Of a stretch of 25,366 nucleotides of DNA, positions 1-9,144 are shown one piece after another; the stretch's first letter is position 1; each line of letters opens with the position of its first letter. The position numbers and the translations under genes are program-made. Below the pieces are notes generated by a model. The model searched no databases. It was given only the letters and a program-made list of their open reading frames with translations, and was not told where the DNA came from. Source of the DNA: Gnetum montanum (Eukaryota > Streptophyta > Gnetopsida > Gnetales > Gnetaceae); NCBI GenBank assembly GCA_015680685.1, contig MNCI01002657.1, forward strand, positions 501,878 to 527,243. Direction: 5' to 3'.

Positions 1-404
1 TGCCTCAACTAAGCTTAGCTAATTCAGAGTGCAGACTCCAGGACATGTGTAACAAAAGTCACCGTATAGAAGGTGTCTGTAGGTAGGTCAAAACCCTTCA
101 CGAATGTAACGCAACTCATCCTACGAAGGGAGCACCTATCCTACAAGAGGTTGAACAACAACGCCAACCAAAGATGAAGACATAAACGAGCCCCTCAGAG
201 CACTCCAACGAGGGACTCGGCTAAACATCATCTCTACTCTCTACCTTAACCTCTGTAAAATTGATGCAACACTCACAAGTGCAGCCAAGCGATGTATCGA
301 CACGCACCGAGCGACAACCTTAGCATTTCACTTGCTGCGGTGTTTCCTATTCTTTGTCGACGTCTATTGAGCCTATCTTCTAGACATCGACAAAGAGGGG
401 CCAA
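1..404 (+). other. 3' internal (untranslated) end of Tat-like element A
   Basis: This stretch lies directly upstream of the polypurine tract and 3' LTR of element A, so it is the distal internal region of an element whose body lies left of the window. I see no conserved protein domain. The only open frame of note (292-477) runs across the hairpin and into the LTR and looks accidental. CpG is frequent here, as in the adjoining LTR and unlike the sequence after 2101, which suggests a recent insertion. The last 70 bases align with the matching region of element B on the opposite strand. Confidence 0.6.
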
Positions 405-413
405 TGAAACACC
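339..413 (+). promoter_or_regulatory. Polypurine tract inside an inverted repeat at the internal/LTR junction of element A
   Basis: The purine run AAAGAGGGGCCA (about 392-403) immediately precedes the LTR start TGAAACACC, as expected for the plus-strand primer of an LTR retrotransposon. It is embedded in an imperfect hairpin. GGTGTTTC (339-346) pairs with GAAACACC (406-413), which are the first bases of the LTR. CTTTGTCGACGTCT (352-365) pairs with AGACATCGACAAAG (382-395) with one mismatch. The same arrangement is found on the minus strand at 21217-21293 in element B. Confidence 0.7.
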
Positions 414-682
414 CCAAAAAAATGTGAGGTCATTCTTCTCTTCACCAAGCATGATAATCCATGTAGAACTATGGTAGTTCTTCAGAAGTATAACATTATG
501 AGTTCAGATTAGCTAGTTTGGAAAATTTTCTACTTTGGGCATGGATAAACTCCACATCATCCCGCCTAACCACCAAAGTAGCCTGCCTAGCCGACAGCCT
601 GTTTAGAAGTAGTGCATTGAGTCGACAGCAGCATTCTGGATGTGCAAAAAATAGTTCGGCAAGTTTTCTAAGTCATGAAGCC

Positions 683-1110
683 TACTACGCTACGCTATGC
701 TATGTAGCGTAGCAAGCTTCAGAAGATGATGGCGGAATGAAGTGCTACGCTACGCTACACCACACAGCGTAGCATGGCAATGACTTCACTACCCACTCCC
801 CTCGCCCGATTTCGAGTTCTGCAATGATGTCCCTTTCCATCAGGAAGTCGTGGACCATGTCTGCTGCTACGCTATGCTAAGCTACATGGTGTACCAAGGC
901 ATAGCAATCCTGAGAAAGAAATAGAAGGTAGTTCGAAAGGCAGAGTCAACGGAGTTCGCAAGAATTGCATCGCAAAAGAAAAGGTTTGCAAATTGGCAAA
1001 GCTTTCACAAATAAGGCCAATTGCTATGCTACGCTATGCTACATAGTGTAGCAAGCATGTGACATATAGCAGAACACGTGACAAAGTGCTACGCTACGCC
1101 AAGCATACTA
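683..1110 (+). repeat. Cluster of CpG-rich inverted-repeat modules in U3 of LTR A
   Basis: Several modules built on GCTACGCTA occur in tandem. Perfect arms GCTACGCTA/TAGCGTAGC sit at 689-697 and 705-713. TGCTACGCT/AGCGTAGCA sit at 743-751 and 766-774. GCTATGC/GCATAGC sit at 871-877 and 899-905. GCTACGCTATG/CATAGTGTAGC sit at 1028-1038 and 1042-1052 with one mismatch. A degenerate half-module follows near 1087-1110. They lie 0.25-0.7 kb upstream of the TATA box. Sequence between modules is not obviously repeated. Their function is unknown; dimeric protein binding sites or RNA hairpins are possible. Confidence 0.75.
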
Positions 1111-1363
1111 CGTCACAAAGCACAACAAGGCATGCAAGTGGTTGTGCGACATTAATGCACTCCACCTAATCAGACCATTGGCACATGTCTCCAGATGCTG
1201 ACGGTGCAATTACAGCGTAGAAGGATTGCAGTTATTACATACAGGTTTACATCGCAATGGTCTTGTAGGTCCAATGGTCATAAATGACATGAGTGGTGCC
1301 AGCAAGACAACAAAGGCCCGAGGCATGTAGCATTCAAACCACCCCTTTCGCATGCCCTCAGTC

Positions 1364-1373
1364 CTATAAATAC
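1364..1373 (+). promoter_or_regulatory. Probable TATA box of LTR A
   Basis: CTATAAATAC occurs after the hairpin modules, in a relatively GC-rich setting. The corresponding place in LTR B (minus strand, 20447-20440) has the same TATAAATA followed by CCC. Conservation of both sequence and position supports its being the core promoter that starts the element RNA (U3/R boundary shortly downstream). Confidence 0.65.
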
Positions 1374-1954
1374 CCTACCAAACAGCATGCACAAAAAAGT
1401 CTGTAATTTTTAAAGGTTGGTAATTTCAAAAGAATTGGCATCCTTCTTGAAGCAAATAGCTCCCAAGGGGTGGAAACTTTGGAATTCTGAAACAAAGTCT
1501 TCTCCTCTCTCCAACATTGTAACATCAAAGTCATCTATTTAACACTGTAAAAAGTGAGTCTCTATCAGCTGGCGTGGGGTCCCGTCTTCATTATACCACC
1601 TTGGTAGAACCATGCATTGTTTGTACCCAAGTTCGCATCCAAGAACATAGCTCTTTTTGCTCGACATGCCTTGGTTACTCTCGGGATTTCTGTACTCCGT
1701 CACGCTATGCAACCGATTGTATCCACCCTGACCGAGCGAGTTTGTAGCTTCAGAGAAATGCATGTTTCTAACTACACTTTACTTTATTTCTTGCTTATTG
1801 TCTCGTTTTGCATCATTTTCTATTTTATTCACCTTTAAGCATTACTTCATATTACAGTTGCATTTTTTACAGTTTCTCTCCTGCTTCATTTACTTTCAAG
1901 CATTATCTCATATTTCGCATTATTTACGTCACAAAAGGCTATATTGATGCTGAT

Positions 1955-1989
1955 GTAAGTCCCTGTCTGATCGACCAGACCGTTCAGGG
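1955..1989 (+). promoter_or_regulatory. Conserved U5 block with splice-donor-like GTAAGT and small stem-loop (LTR A)
   Basis: GTAAGT (1955-1960) is followed by CCCTGTCT...AGACCGTTCAGGG, in which CCCTG (1961-1965) can pair with CAGGG (1985-1989) and GTCT with AGAC inside. The same block with GTAAGT and both stems is present on the minus strand of LTR B (19751-19785). It is one of the best preserved segments shared by the two otherwise diverged LTRs. A leader 5' splice site or a packaging/dimerisation structure would fit, but neither is shown. Confidence 0.55.
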
Positions 1990-2101
1990 CACCCTGTGTC
2001 TACACACATCTAGCATGGCCCTCCTGCAGATACGGGGTCAGAACTGTCGCTTCCACCAACCCCCCAGTGTTTTCCAGCGACTGACGTTTTCGGTCGCTAC
2101 A

Positions 2102-3668
2102 AGTCTAAAGTGTATAATTCAACTCTACAACAACATTAGTTAAAAATTGCAATTGTACGGAACAATTCACACTTGAATAAAAATGATAGTTTACAACTAA
2201 AAATATGAAAATGACAATTTAGAACTACGATTTTGGTTTCCTCATTGAAGTGCTAGGAATAGAAAAAATCTAAAACACAACCCAAGGGCATAACCAAAAT
2301 TCAACAAAATTGCACAAAAACCCAAAAACACAAAAACTATAGAAAACGGCTACAATATATAGCTAGTAAAGAACATAAAAAAAAACTTTTAATTTGACTA
2401 AAACCACTTCTAAAGCCTTCTAAACACATTAAAAAATTTCTAGGAACCTATGACATTGATGGATGGAATTTTTCAAAGTGTCAATGTTGCCCATCTTCAT
2501 AGGGGTAAATTTGTAATAGCCTTATAACCTTATTTTTCATTAGTTTGCCAAAAAATTTAAAAATAATCAAGCGCTTATCCAATTTGATGATTCCATAGTT
2601 GTTGGAATCATTAAAATGTAAAATAAAAATCCAAAGTAAGAAAACACAAAATCTCCTAGCTATTTTTATAGAAAACAATTCAAAATTAACCTAAACATGA
2701 CTATGATAGCCAAAACCCAATTTGGTGCGACTTTACGAAACATTTCACCAAAAATTAACCACTTATTCAAATTTGATGATTCCATAGCCATTGAAATCCA
2801 TGAACAATAAAATAAAAAATAACAATCATAAAACTAAAAAAATTACTAACCGTTGCAGAAGAAATACAAAATTTACACTAAAAATGGCTACAGAAATCGA
2901 AAACCCACTTGACATTGCCTCATAGGAACACTCATAAAAAATTAACAGTAAGTTAAATTTAAGTAGTTCAAAAACCAAATTGATTAGAAAAAAAGTAAAA
3001 AGTAACTATGTAGCTTACAAAATTAAAATTACTAGCCATTTTCATGTGAAAAATTTAAAACTGGCATTGCTTTTTTGAAAAGGAAAAGGTAGAAAACACA
3101 TGGAATTCATGTAAAAAAAATGTACACCACAACGTAGACTCATCCCAAAACCTAAGTAGAATCAAAAACTCATAAACATGACCTATATGTATTGTAGGAA
3201 TTTTTTGAAATTGCAATCCAAACACCATGCTAGCCTAGATCTTTTAAAATGCATAGGTTATAAATTAAGAATTGCAAAAAATTCTCATCAGAAATAGCTA
3301 GGATTGTGTACTTGGGATATGTAGATGTGGAGCCCTCTCTAATCAACAACCTTGGGAGTGTAGAGAGATCCTAGGTAGCCACATTCATCTCCTCCAGAGT
3401 AGGGGTTTTGCTAATAGAATCCTTTCTCCTAGACATGATGATAATTGATAGGAAAACCACTGAAAATCATTGAGCTTCTAGAATTCTTGTGATAACTACG
3501 CTAGCCTCTTGGTGAATAAAATATTTGACTACATTGAGGTTGATTGTAGTAGAAGCTAAGGAAGACAAAAAGCTCCAATCCTAGGTGAAAAATCTTGGAG
3601 GGATGGAAAAAAAATTATTTTTTTCAAAGATGAAGCAAGAAAATCAACATTAAACCTATGCGCCTACT
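2102..3668. other. Old AT-rich sequence with no clear gene
   Basis: After the end of LTR A the sequence is AT-rich and nearly free of CpG, as expected for old methylated repeat DNA. A local duplication is visible: the string CAAATTTGATGATTCCATAG or a close variant occurs near 2579 and 2768, about 190 bp apart. No conserved domain can be read. The only protein-like stretch is the short minus-strand one at 3262-3436. Confidence 0.5.
3262..3436 (-). pseudogene. Short gag-like or N-terminal coding relic
   Basis: A minus-strand ATG at 3436 opens a polar reading MSRRKDSISKTPTLEEMN, interrupted by one TAG and then readable as PRLLIREGSTSTYPKYTILA up to about 3262. It looks like a decayed protein N terminus, and its position beside a possible LTR end at 3668 would suit a gag start. 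I do not recognise a family. The reading may be coincidental in AT-rich DNA. Confidence 0.25.
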
Positions 3669-3688
3669 GTGAAAACCCTCGTTTTCAC
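3669..3688. other. Perfect 8-bp inverted repeat, possible old LTR terminus
   Basis: GTGAAAAC (3669-3676) and GTTTTCAC (3681-3688) form a perfect hairpin with loop CCTC. With the preceding T the left edge reads TGTGAAAAC, loosely like the inverted LTR ends TGTAACGATGGAAAAC (LTR B) and TGTAGCGACCGAAAAC (LTR A, reverse complement). It could therefore mark the end of an old minus-strand LTR containing the array to the right. That is a weak inference. Confidence 0.35.
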
Positions 3689-3849
3689 AAAGCACATCAT
3701 CTAGTTACACTTAACTTAGTGTTAGAAATTAGAAAGTGAGAGTACACTAGATGAGTGGGAAGCCATTCCATTCAAACTTTCCAATTTAGGATGGACCCAC
3801 TAAGCACCCAAGAAATAAGTCTAGGAAAAACATCTACACCAAGATTTGG

Positions 3850-5700
3850 GCATTCCATATTGACTACACTATGGTTTAAGTCCTTAGGAATCCTAAGATA
3901 GTTTCCAAATTCCCTTCACTTTCAAAACCTAGTCTCCAATGCTACATCTATGTCATAAAATATTATGCTTAAGATAGGAGACTGTGTGTCAACATAGATG
4001 TAAATCAGATAGAAAAAGACACAAAAATCATGTTAACATTTGTCAGTTTAAGTAACTACATTGAGTTAGAGCCTAACTACACTAGTATAGTGTAGTTAAA
4101 TAAAAAACCATGCCTTCTACCACCTCCTACTAGCCCATCTACACTGTGCTTTATCCTATGAAACCCTGTGACCAAAATTAATAGTTGAATGTTGAAATTG
4201 AAAGTTACCAAGCATTGGGAGAGCTTCAAATCTCATCACAAACTAGTTCTTGTGGGTGACTATGTTGTATAGGAGCATGACTATGCTGGTCCAATGTATT
4301 CCTATATGGGATAAAATTTTTCCCATTCATCAAGTTTGCAATTGACACCAAAATACGTATGCCATGTTCCCAATCCTAACTAGAATTCCTAGTAGCTCCA
4401 AAAATTCATGAAATTCAGAAAGAGGGTGAAAAATTAATGGAAACTTATGATTACACTAACCCAGGGTAGTCATAGTATAGCTAAGTGGGATTTAGCATGA
4501 GAAAATAATAAACTTTCAAATTATCATGCCATAACTTCTACACCTTCCTAGGACTCCCATGACTTTAGAATGCTAAATAGTGGAATCAAATCCATTTGAA
4601 ACACACATAGAAGTGTTGATTATGCTAAAGACTACCTTAACTACACTGGGATAATGTATTCATTAGTAGAGCCTAGCATAGTCCACATGTAAAACCTTAA
4701 AATAGTTCATGAACAAGTCAAATAGACTTTCCAAAAATCCTAGAACCTTGCCAAAACCTTCTAAGACCACAAAACCCTAGAAATCAAACCAAAAACCATT
4801 ATGTTTCATCCCAAATATCTCAACTACACTAAGGATAGGCTAGCCTACATTGGTCCAATGTAGTTAAGAGGTATATAACTTCTCCAAGATCCAAGAAACC
4901 ACTGGAATTGATATTTTCAATACCAAGGCCCTAGCTAGGAATACTAGCAATCCTAAAAATCCATAAGCATAGTATATTGATAATGTAAACTCACATGAAA
5001 TTAAGATTTATGTATGACTATGCTGGAGGAGATTGTGACTACATTTTCCCAACATAGCCATGGTCTTGGAATAGTTGGATTAACATCACATAATCTAGAA
5101 TGGTACAAAACCTAACCTAGAAGCCAACAACCTTGTTCAACTTTACCCAAATGTAATCCAACTTTGTTTCAATCTTGAAAACACGAAAACCCTTTTCAAC
5201 TACTCTGGGACCATGCTTGACTATGCTAGCTCAACATAGTCAAGGGGGAAATCCCACCAAGAATCACTCCCATTGACCAATTTTGACTAGAAAATGATAA
5301 ATTTAAATCTTCCAAGAGCCTATGATGCCCTAGAAGTTGATGGAGTACTAGTTCCAACCTTGAAATCTCATGAATTTGTTTGTTGTATGTGTCTATGCTG
5401 GGGCCTGCCCTGACTATGTTGGCTCAATGTAGACACCAATATTAGCATTATTTCTAGCTTCTAGAGGATGCAAATAGAGTTGAAATGAACCAATATACAA
5501 TGCCAAATCTCTGTGCTAGTTGTGTGAACCATTAGGAGTTCAAAAATGACCATATTAAAATTGGGAAACTACCCATCAATGCTGACTACATTGGAACATG
5601 CATGACTACACTAGGCTAACATAGTCACTAGTAGAGCCCAGTATAGTCATAAGGAAAGGTCTCAACGTTGCCTTGAAGTAGCCCTAAAATGACATCATCA
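3850..5700. repeat. Degenerate tandem array, about 193-bp period, with a palindromic core in many units
   Basis: A core of the form GACTACACTGG...GACTATGCTGGCTCAACATAGTC recurs near 3861, 4054, 4258, 4449, 4619, 4821, 5012, 5198, 5390 and 5581. Spacing is mostly 185-204 bp (one interval is 170). The DNA between cores is also related, for example a TCCTAG...CCAAAAATCCATGAA-like stretch in mid-unit. Many cores contain inverted repeats: AACTACACTA/TAGTGTAGTT (4075-4084, 4088-4097), CTACATTGG/CCAATGTAG (4845-4853, 4855-4863), GACTATG/CATAGTC (5219-5225, 5235-5241). The cores read like CpG-decayed versions of the GCTACGCTA modules of LTR A. The array may be the U3 of an old LTR, but its strand and limits are not resolved. 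Confidence 0.7.
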
Positions 5701-5828
5701 GGTGATCAAACTCACATGTTAGCATTGTAGCCCCTCAACATGGCCCATGAAGGGCTAAAACTAGCAAAATCTAGTCCTTTTATCTAGTATTTGCCCTATT
5801 TTATCACACATTTTTCAACTTGGCTGGT

Positions 5829-6232
5829 TTGACCTTGTTTCATGATGTTTTGACCTATTTTGACCTTGTTATGCATTGATGACTTTTATTATCATTAGTT
5901 AACCTCATGTAGTTTCTACATAACTCTAGTTTAACTATGTCTATCTTATTCTCCATCTTGTAATCTCTGTTGACCTTGTTTGACCTCAGGTTGGTGTTAG
6001 GAGATGCAGTTTAATCATCTTTGCTCATCATTTAATACCATGTAACCATCCCATGACCCTTTAAAGACTCAAACTAGAAAAAATGTAATGTTATTACACC
6101 ATGTTTGACCTCAGTTTTCATAATTTTATTATGATTGAGATTTTTTGGACCTTGTTTAACGTTTATTTGACCTTATCTGGCCTTTGTTTCATCTTATTTA
6201 TCTTCACCTACCTATTATAGCCTTGGTTGACC
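5829..6232 (+). repeat. Cluster of eight TTGACC motifs in T-rich DNA
   Basis: TTGACC occurs at 5829, 5850, 5860, 5970, 5980, 6105, 6167 and 6227, four times within TTGACCTTGTT. It follows the 193-bp array. TTGACC is the core of the W-box bound by plant WRKY factors, so a promoter role in an old LTR is conceivable. A decayed simple repeat of unit TTGACCTTGT would look the same. Confidence 0.5.
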
Positions 6233-6344
6233 TTGTTTTCAATTTTTTGACATTGAAATAGCATGTGTTTACATAGTCACTGAGATATTTCATAGCATTT
6301 TGGCATTATTTTCTCATTTTTCCCTAGGTGTCACTTAATGTACT

Positions 6345-6598
6345 TATGGTTGACATGTAGGACCATAGTATGAGTACTTGGGAGCAAATAAATTTTCCTT
6401 TGAGCCTACCTAGATTTCATGGTAATTTTGAATAATTTATTGATCCTAATTACCTAGAGCTTGAGCCTAAGAGTCTCATCAACTACATAGCTTCTATAGA
6501 CAAAATTCTAGAATGGCTTGAAAACCAGTCAAAACCCCTGGCCAAGAGATTGGTAACATTATTGAAGACTCTCTAGCTAAGGTTAAATCCATACCCTG
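6345..6598 (+). pseudogene. Possible gag-derived leader fused by deletion to the RT end of element D
   Basis: From ATG 6370 the frame reads MSTWEQINFPLSLPRFHG, then continues with single stops through a charged stretch ending ...KRLVTLLKTL near 6575. Directly after, from about 6600, the sequence jumps to the C-terminal end of reverse transcriptase. Most of gag, protease and the RT catalytic core are missing, so an internal deletion is likely. The gag assignment rests on position and the short basic, polar reading only. Confidence 0.3.
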
Positions 6599-6599
6599 A

Positions 6600-8177
6600 T
6601 AAGGTTAAATCCATATCCAACTTGGTAGAACCAACTAAGCTTAAGGAGCTTTGTGGACTACAAGGAAGATTACAATTTATCCGTAGGTTTATCGCTAGGC
6701 TTACGAATAAGTTACAACCCATGCAATACTTGCTCAAGAAAGGAGTTCACTATGAGTGAACAGCTCAATGCGAAGAAGCCTTTAAAAACCTTAAGTAAGA
6801 GTTTGCACAAATACTGATGATCTATCCTCCACAATAGGATAAACCTTTTTACATCTACCTTGCTATCTCTAACACATCTATTGCCTCTCTACTCTATTAG
6901 AAATAAGATGATGATGTGGAGTTACTTGTATACTACTTAAGCCATGCATTAGTTGCCCATGACATTTAATACATTGAAGTGGAGAAATATTATCTAGACC
7001 TAGTCTTCTCATTGAAGAAGTGGTGGAACTACCTCTTTAGCATCTGGGTTAACATCATTTGCAAAGAAAATGTACTTAGAGCCATCACAACCAACATTTA
7101 CGAAAGTATCCAGATAGCCTATTGGAAATTCATAACAGCTAATTTTGACCTTCATTACATGTTTTATGCATCAATGAAAGGTCAAGTTATAGCCATACAA
7201 GTTACTGATTCACTAGTAGAAGACCATGTAGCCATAGACCTCAAATTCCTGGATGAAGACGATAGCATTATTAGTAATGTACTTGATCGTTATGAGGTGT
7301 TCATGTGCTTTGATAGAGCTTTCAAAACCCATGGGGCTAGTGTCATTGCCATCATAACACTTCCATTTGGTGAAATACAATCCATTGCTTATGAATTTGA
7401 GTTTCTATGTACCAATAATCTAGTGGAGTATGAAGGATTGATTAGAGGGATGATGGTAGCTTGTGACCTAGGAATAAAATTCTTAATTATTAAAGGTGAT
7501 TCACAACCTATGGTCACCTAATTAATTGAGGTTTATACATGTAAAGCCCAACATTTGCAACCTTATTTTGACTGAGGAAAGAAACTAATGAAATAATTTA
7601 TAGACATTGATATCCAACATGTACCCCAAATTGAGAACACCGTAGTTGATGCCATTGTGATGCTGGTCCTTAGTGTGATGCTAGATGTGTTAAGAAAGTT
7701 TCCCTCATTAACTGTGAACTATGTTATTCCCATCACGCAAGACACTTGAAGATAAATCCATAGTTGTAGTTCGTACTACTCCTATAAAGGAGTGGTATGA
7801 TGACATCAAATTTTACCTTATGCATCATGAACCTTCACATGGCCTAATTGCTACCTTAAAGGATGTCATACATAAATGGTTAAAATAGTATGCCATCATA
7901 GGTGATAACACATTATGTTGACAATCCTACAATGACATATTGTTGGTATGCTTAGTTAAAACTAAAGCTCACATAGTCCTTAAGCAAGTTCACGAGGGTG
8001 TATGTGGGGAACATATAAGACCTAGAGCCATGACCACAAACATTAGACAATTAAACTATTATTGGTCCTATATGGAAAACTTGTGACACTTGCAAATGGA
8101 ATAGCAACCTTATATATGTATCATTGATTGAGTTTCATACCACATAGATAACTTGGCCATTTTAACAATGGGGGTTG
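6600..8177 (+). pseudogene. Tat-lineage Ty3/gypsy pol relic D, part 1: RT end, RNase H, second aRNase H, integrase zinc finger
   Basis: Frames with several stops encode, in order: the RT thumb (LKELCGLQGRLQFIRRFIARL, about 6633-6700, then MQYLLKKGVHYE); the native RNase H (DKPFYIYLAI at about 6838, SLKKWWNYL at 7009); an archaeal-type RNase H within the 180-residue open frame 6979-7521 (CFDRA, NNLVEYEGL, IKGDSQ supply Asp, Glu and Asp); a linker with HLQPYF; and the integrase HHCC finger (VHEGVCGEHI near 7990, CDTC near 8087). The native RNase H has lost the usual TDAS and TDH aspartates, as is known for dual-RNase-H Tat elements. Stops such as TGA for the Trp before TAQCEEAF show it is dead. 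The integrase core is interrupted at 8177 by element E. Confidence 0.85.
8173..8177 (+). other. Left target-site duplication of element E
   Basis: GGTTG directly precedes the left LTR. GATCG (12897-12901) follows the right LTR at the matching place, differing at two positions by transitions. Removing E and one copy joins the conserved integrase reading W-G-L to D-I-I-G-P without a frame break. That supports a 5-bp duplication produced on insertion. Confidence 0.7.
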
Positions 8178-8747
8178 TGTGACATCTCATCCTTGGATGT
8201 CAAGGTAAATGTCAAATATACATCATATTAGGCATTTTACATAAGAAGACAACATACCAAACATCAAATATATGTAACGTTTGACATTATGTATATAGAA
8301 ATAATAGGAAAGATGTAGAAAGAGAAATAAAAGAATGCTTTATTGATATAGAATAGTGTATCTAGATCATGATTTAAGAGTGTTCCTTGAGGTTTTCTTC
8401 CTTTGACATCTATCCCTTAGAGGTAATCTAGCACTACCACCATAGTTAGGCCTATAATCAGCTAGAAGGGATGGCTAGTCCACTTCCTATTCTACTTCAT
8501 CCAACTCCCATGACTTACTTGTATCAGCTCCACCACTCCATGCTAGCATGACCTCTAAGCCTAGGTACAAATGCCTTAGGTTAAACCCCCAAAGGTTACC
8601 TCATGAGACATCTATTATTGTAATGCATCCTTTTGGATCTCAATTAGAACTACCCTTTTAGGTCTTGTTACAATAATGATAACAATTATTATGAAAAGGC
8701 ACCACCTTCGTTATGCAGTAGCATCATTTGGAAATGGAAACATGACA
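8178..8747 (-). repeat. 3' LTR of element E
   Basis: It begins TGTGACATC and ends GGAAACATGACA on the + strand, that is TGTCATG...GTCACA on the element's own strand. It aligns along its whole length with 12325-12896, for example the shared AAATGTCAAATATA, GCTTTATTGATATAGAAT and GGATGGCTAGT stretches. It is the 3' LTR because the polypurine tract adjoins it on the minus strand. Confidence 0.85.
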
Positions 8748-8760
8748 ATCTACCCCCCTT
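8748..8760 (-). promoter_or_regulatory. Polypurine tract of element E
   Basis: Read on the minus strand, AAGGGGGGTA followed by GAT abuts the LTR start TGTCATG. This is the plus-strand primer position and fixes the element's orientation. Confidence 0.7.
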
Positions 8761-9144
8761 AGGTTTTGTTCATCCTCAAATGAGTCCACTTTCACTATAT
8801 TTTTTTCTAGCTCTAGTTCTTCAATTATTTTTTCATGCTTTAATATATATGTGAGAAAAAAATATATGAGTTTTAAATATTATTTTCTTAATACTTCATT
8901 TTCTAAGATAATGACAAGAGGTGAATTAAGGATCTACTAACCACCAATTGCCAGTCCTTACCAAGATCACTTAAAGTCCAACTCAAATTTATTTTTTCAA
9001 GCAAAGGCAAGGCTAATTCTTTATTCCCAAATTTTCATTACCTTGGATATTCTATTAATTCAATTAAAATAGAAATTAAAAAATGAATAAAATACTAAGA
9101 TTTATCAAAAGTAAAGGTGAGATAATTCTTGATCTTGATCAACT
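8761..9144. other. Non-coding 3' region of element E
   Basis: AT-rich sequence between the end of the CCR4-like homology and the polypurine tract. I see no coding homology or repeat. It probably includes the 3' UTR of the captured transcript and element sequence, but the boundary is not visible. Confidence 0.4.

Larger units (their letters stand above)
405..2101 (+). repeat. 3' LTR of Tat-like element A
   Basis: This 1697-bp LTR begins TGAAACACC right after a polypurine tract and ends GGTCGCTACA, giving the TG...CA termini. Its end region (about 1950-2101) aligns in inverted orientation with the end of LTR B (19641-19790), sharing the CCCTGAACGGTCT block and the GAAAAC-TCG-GCTGGA terminal pattern. 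U3 carries inverted-repeat modules (683-1110). A TATA box lies at 1364 and a conserved splice-donor-like block at 1955. CpG density falls sharply after 2101, supporting this as the element end. Only one LTR of this element is in view, so age cannot be estimated here. Confidence 0.8.

Noticed and set aside
1539-2143. Several short open frames on both strands in LTR A
   Set aside because: They lie in R/U5 of the LTR, overlap each other and show no domain.
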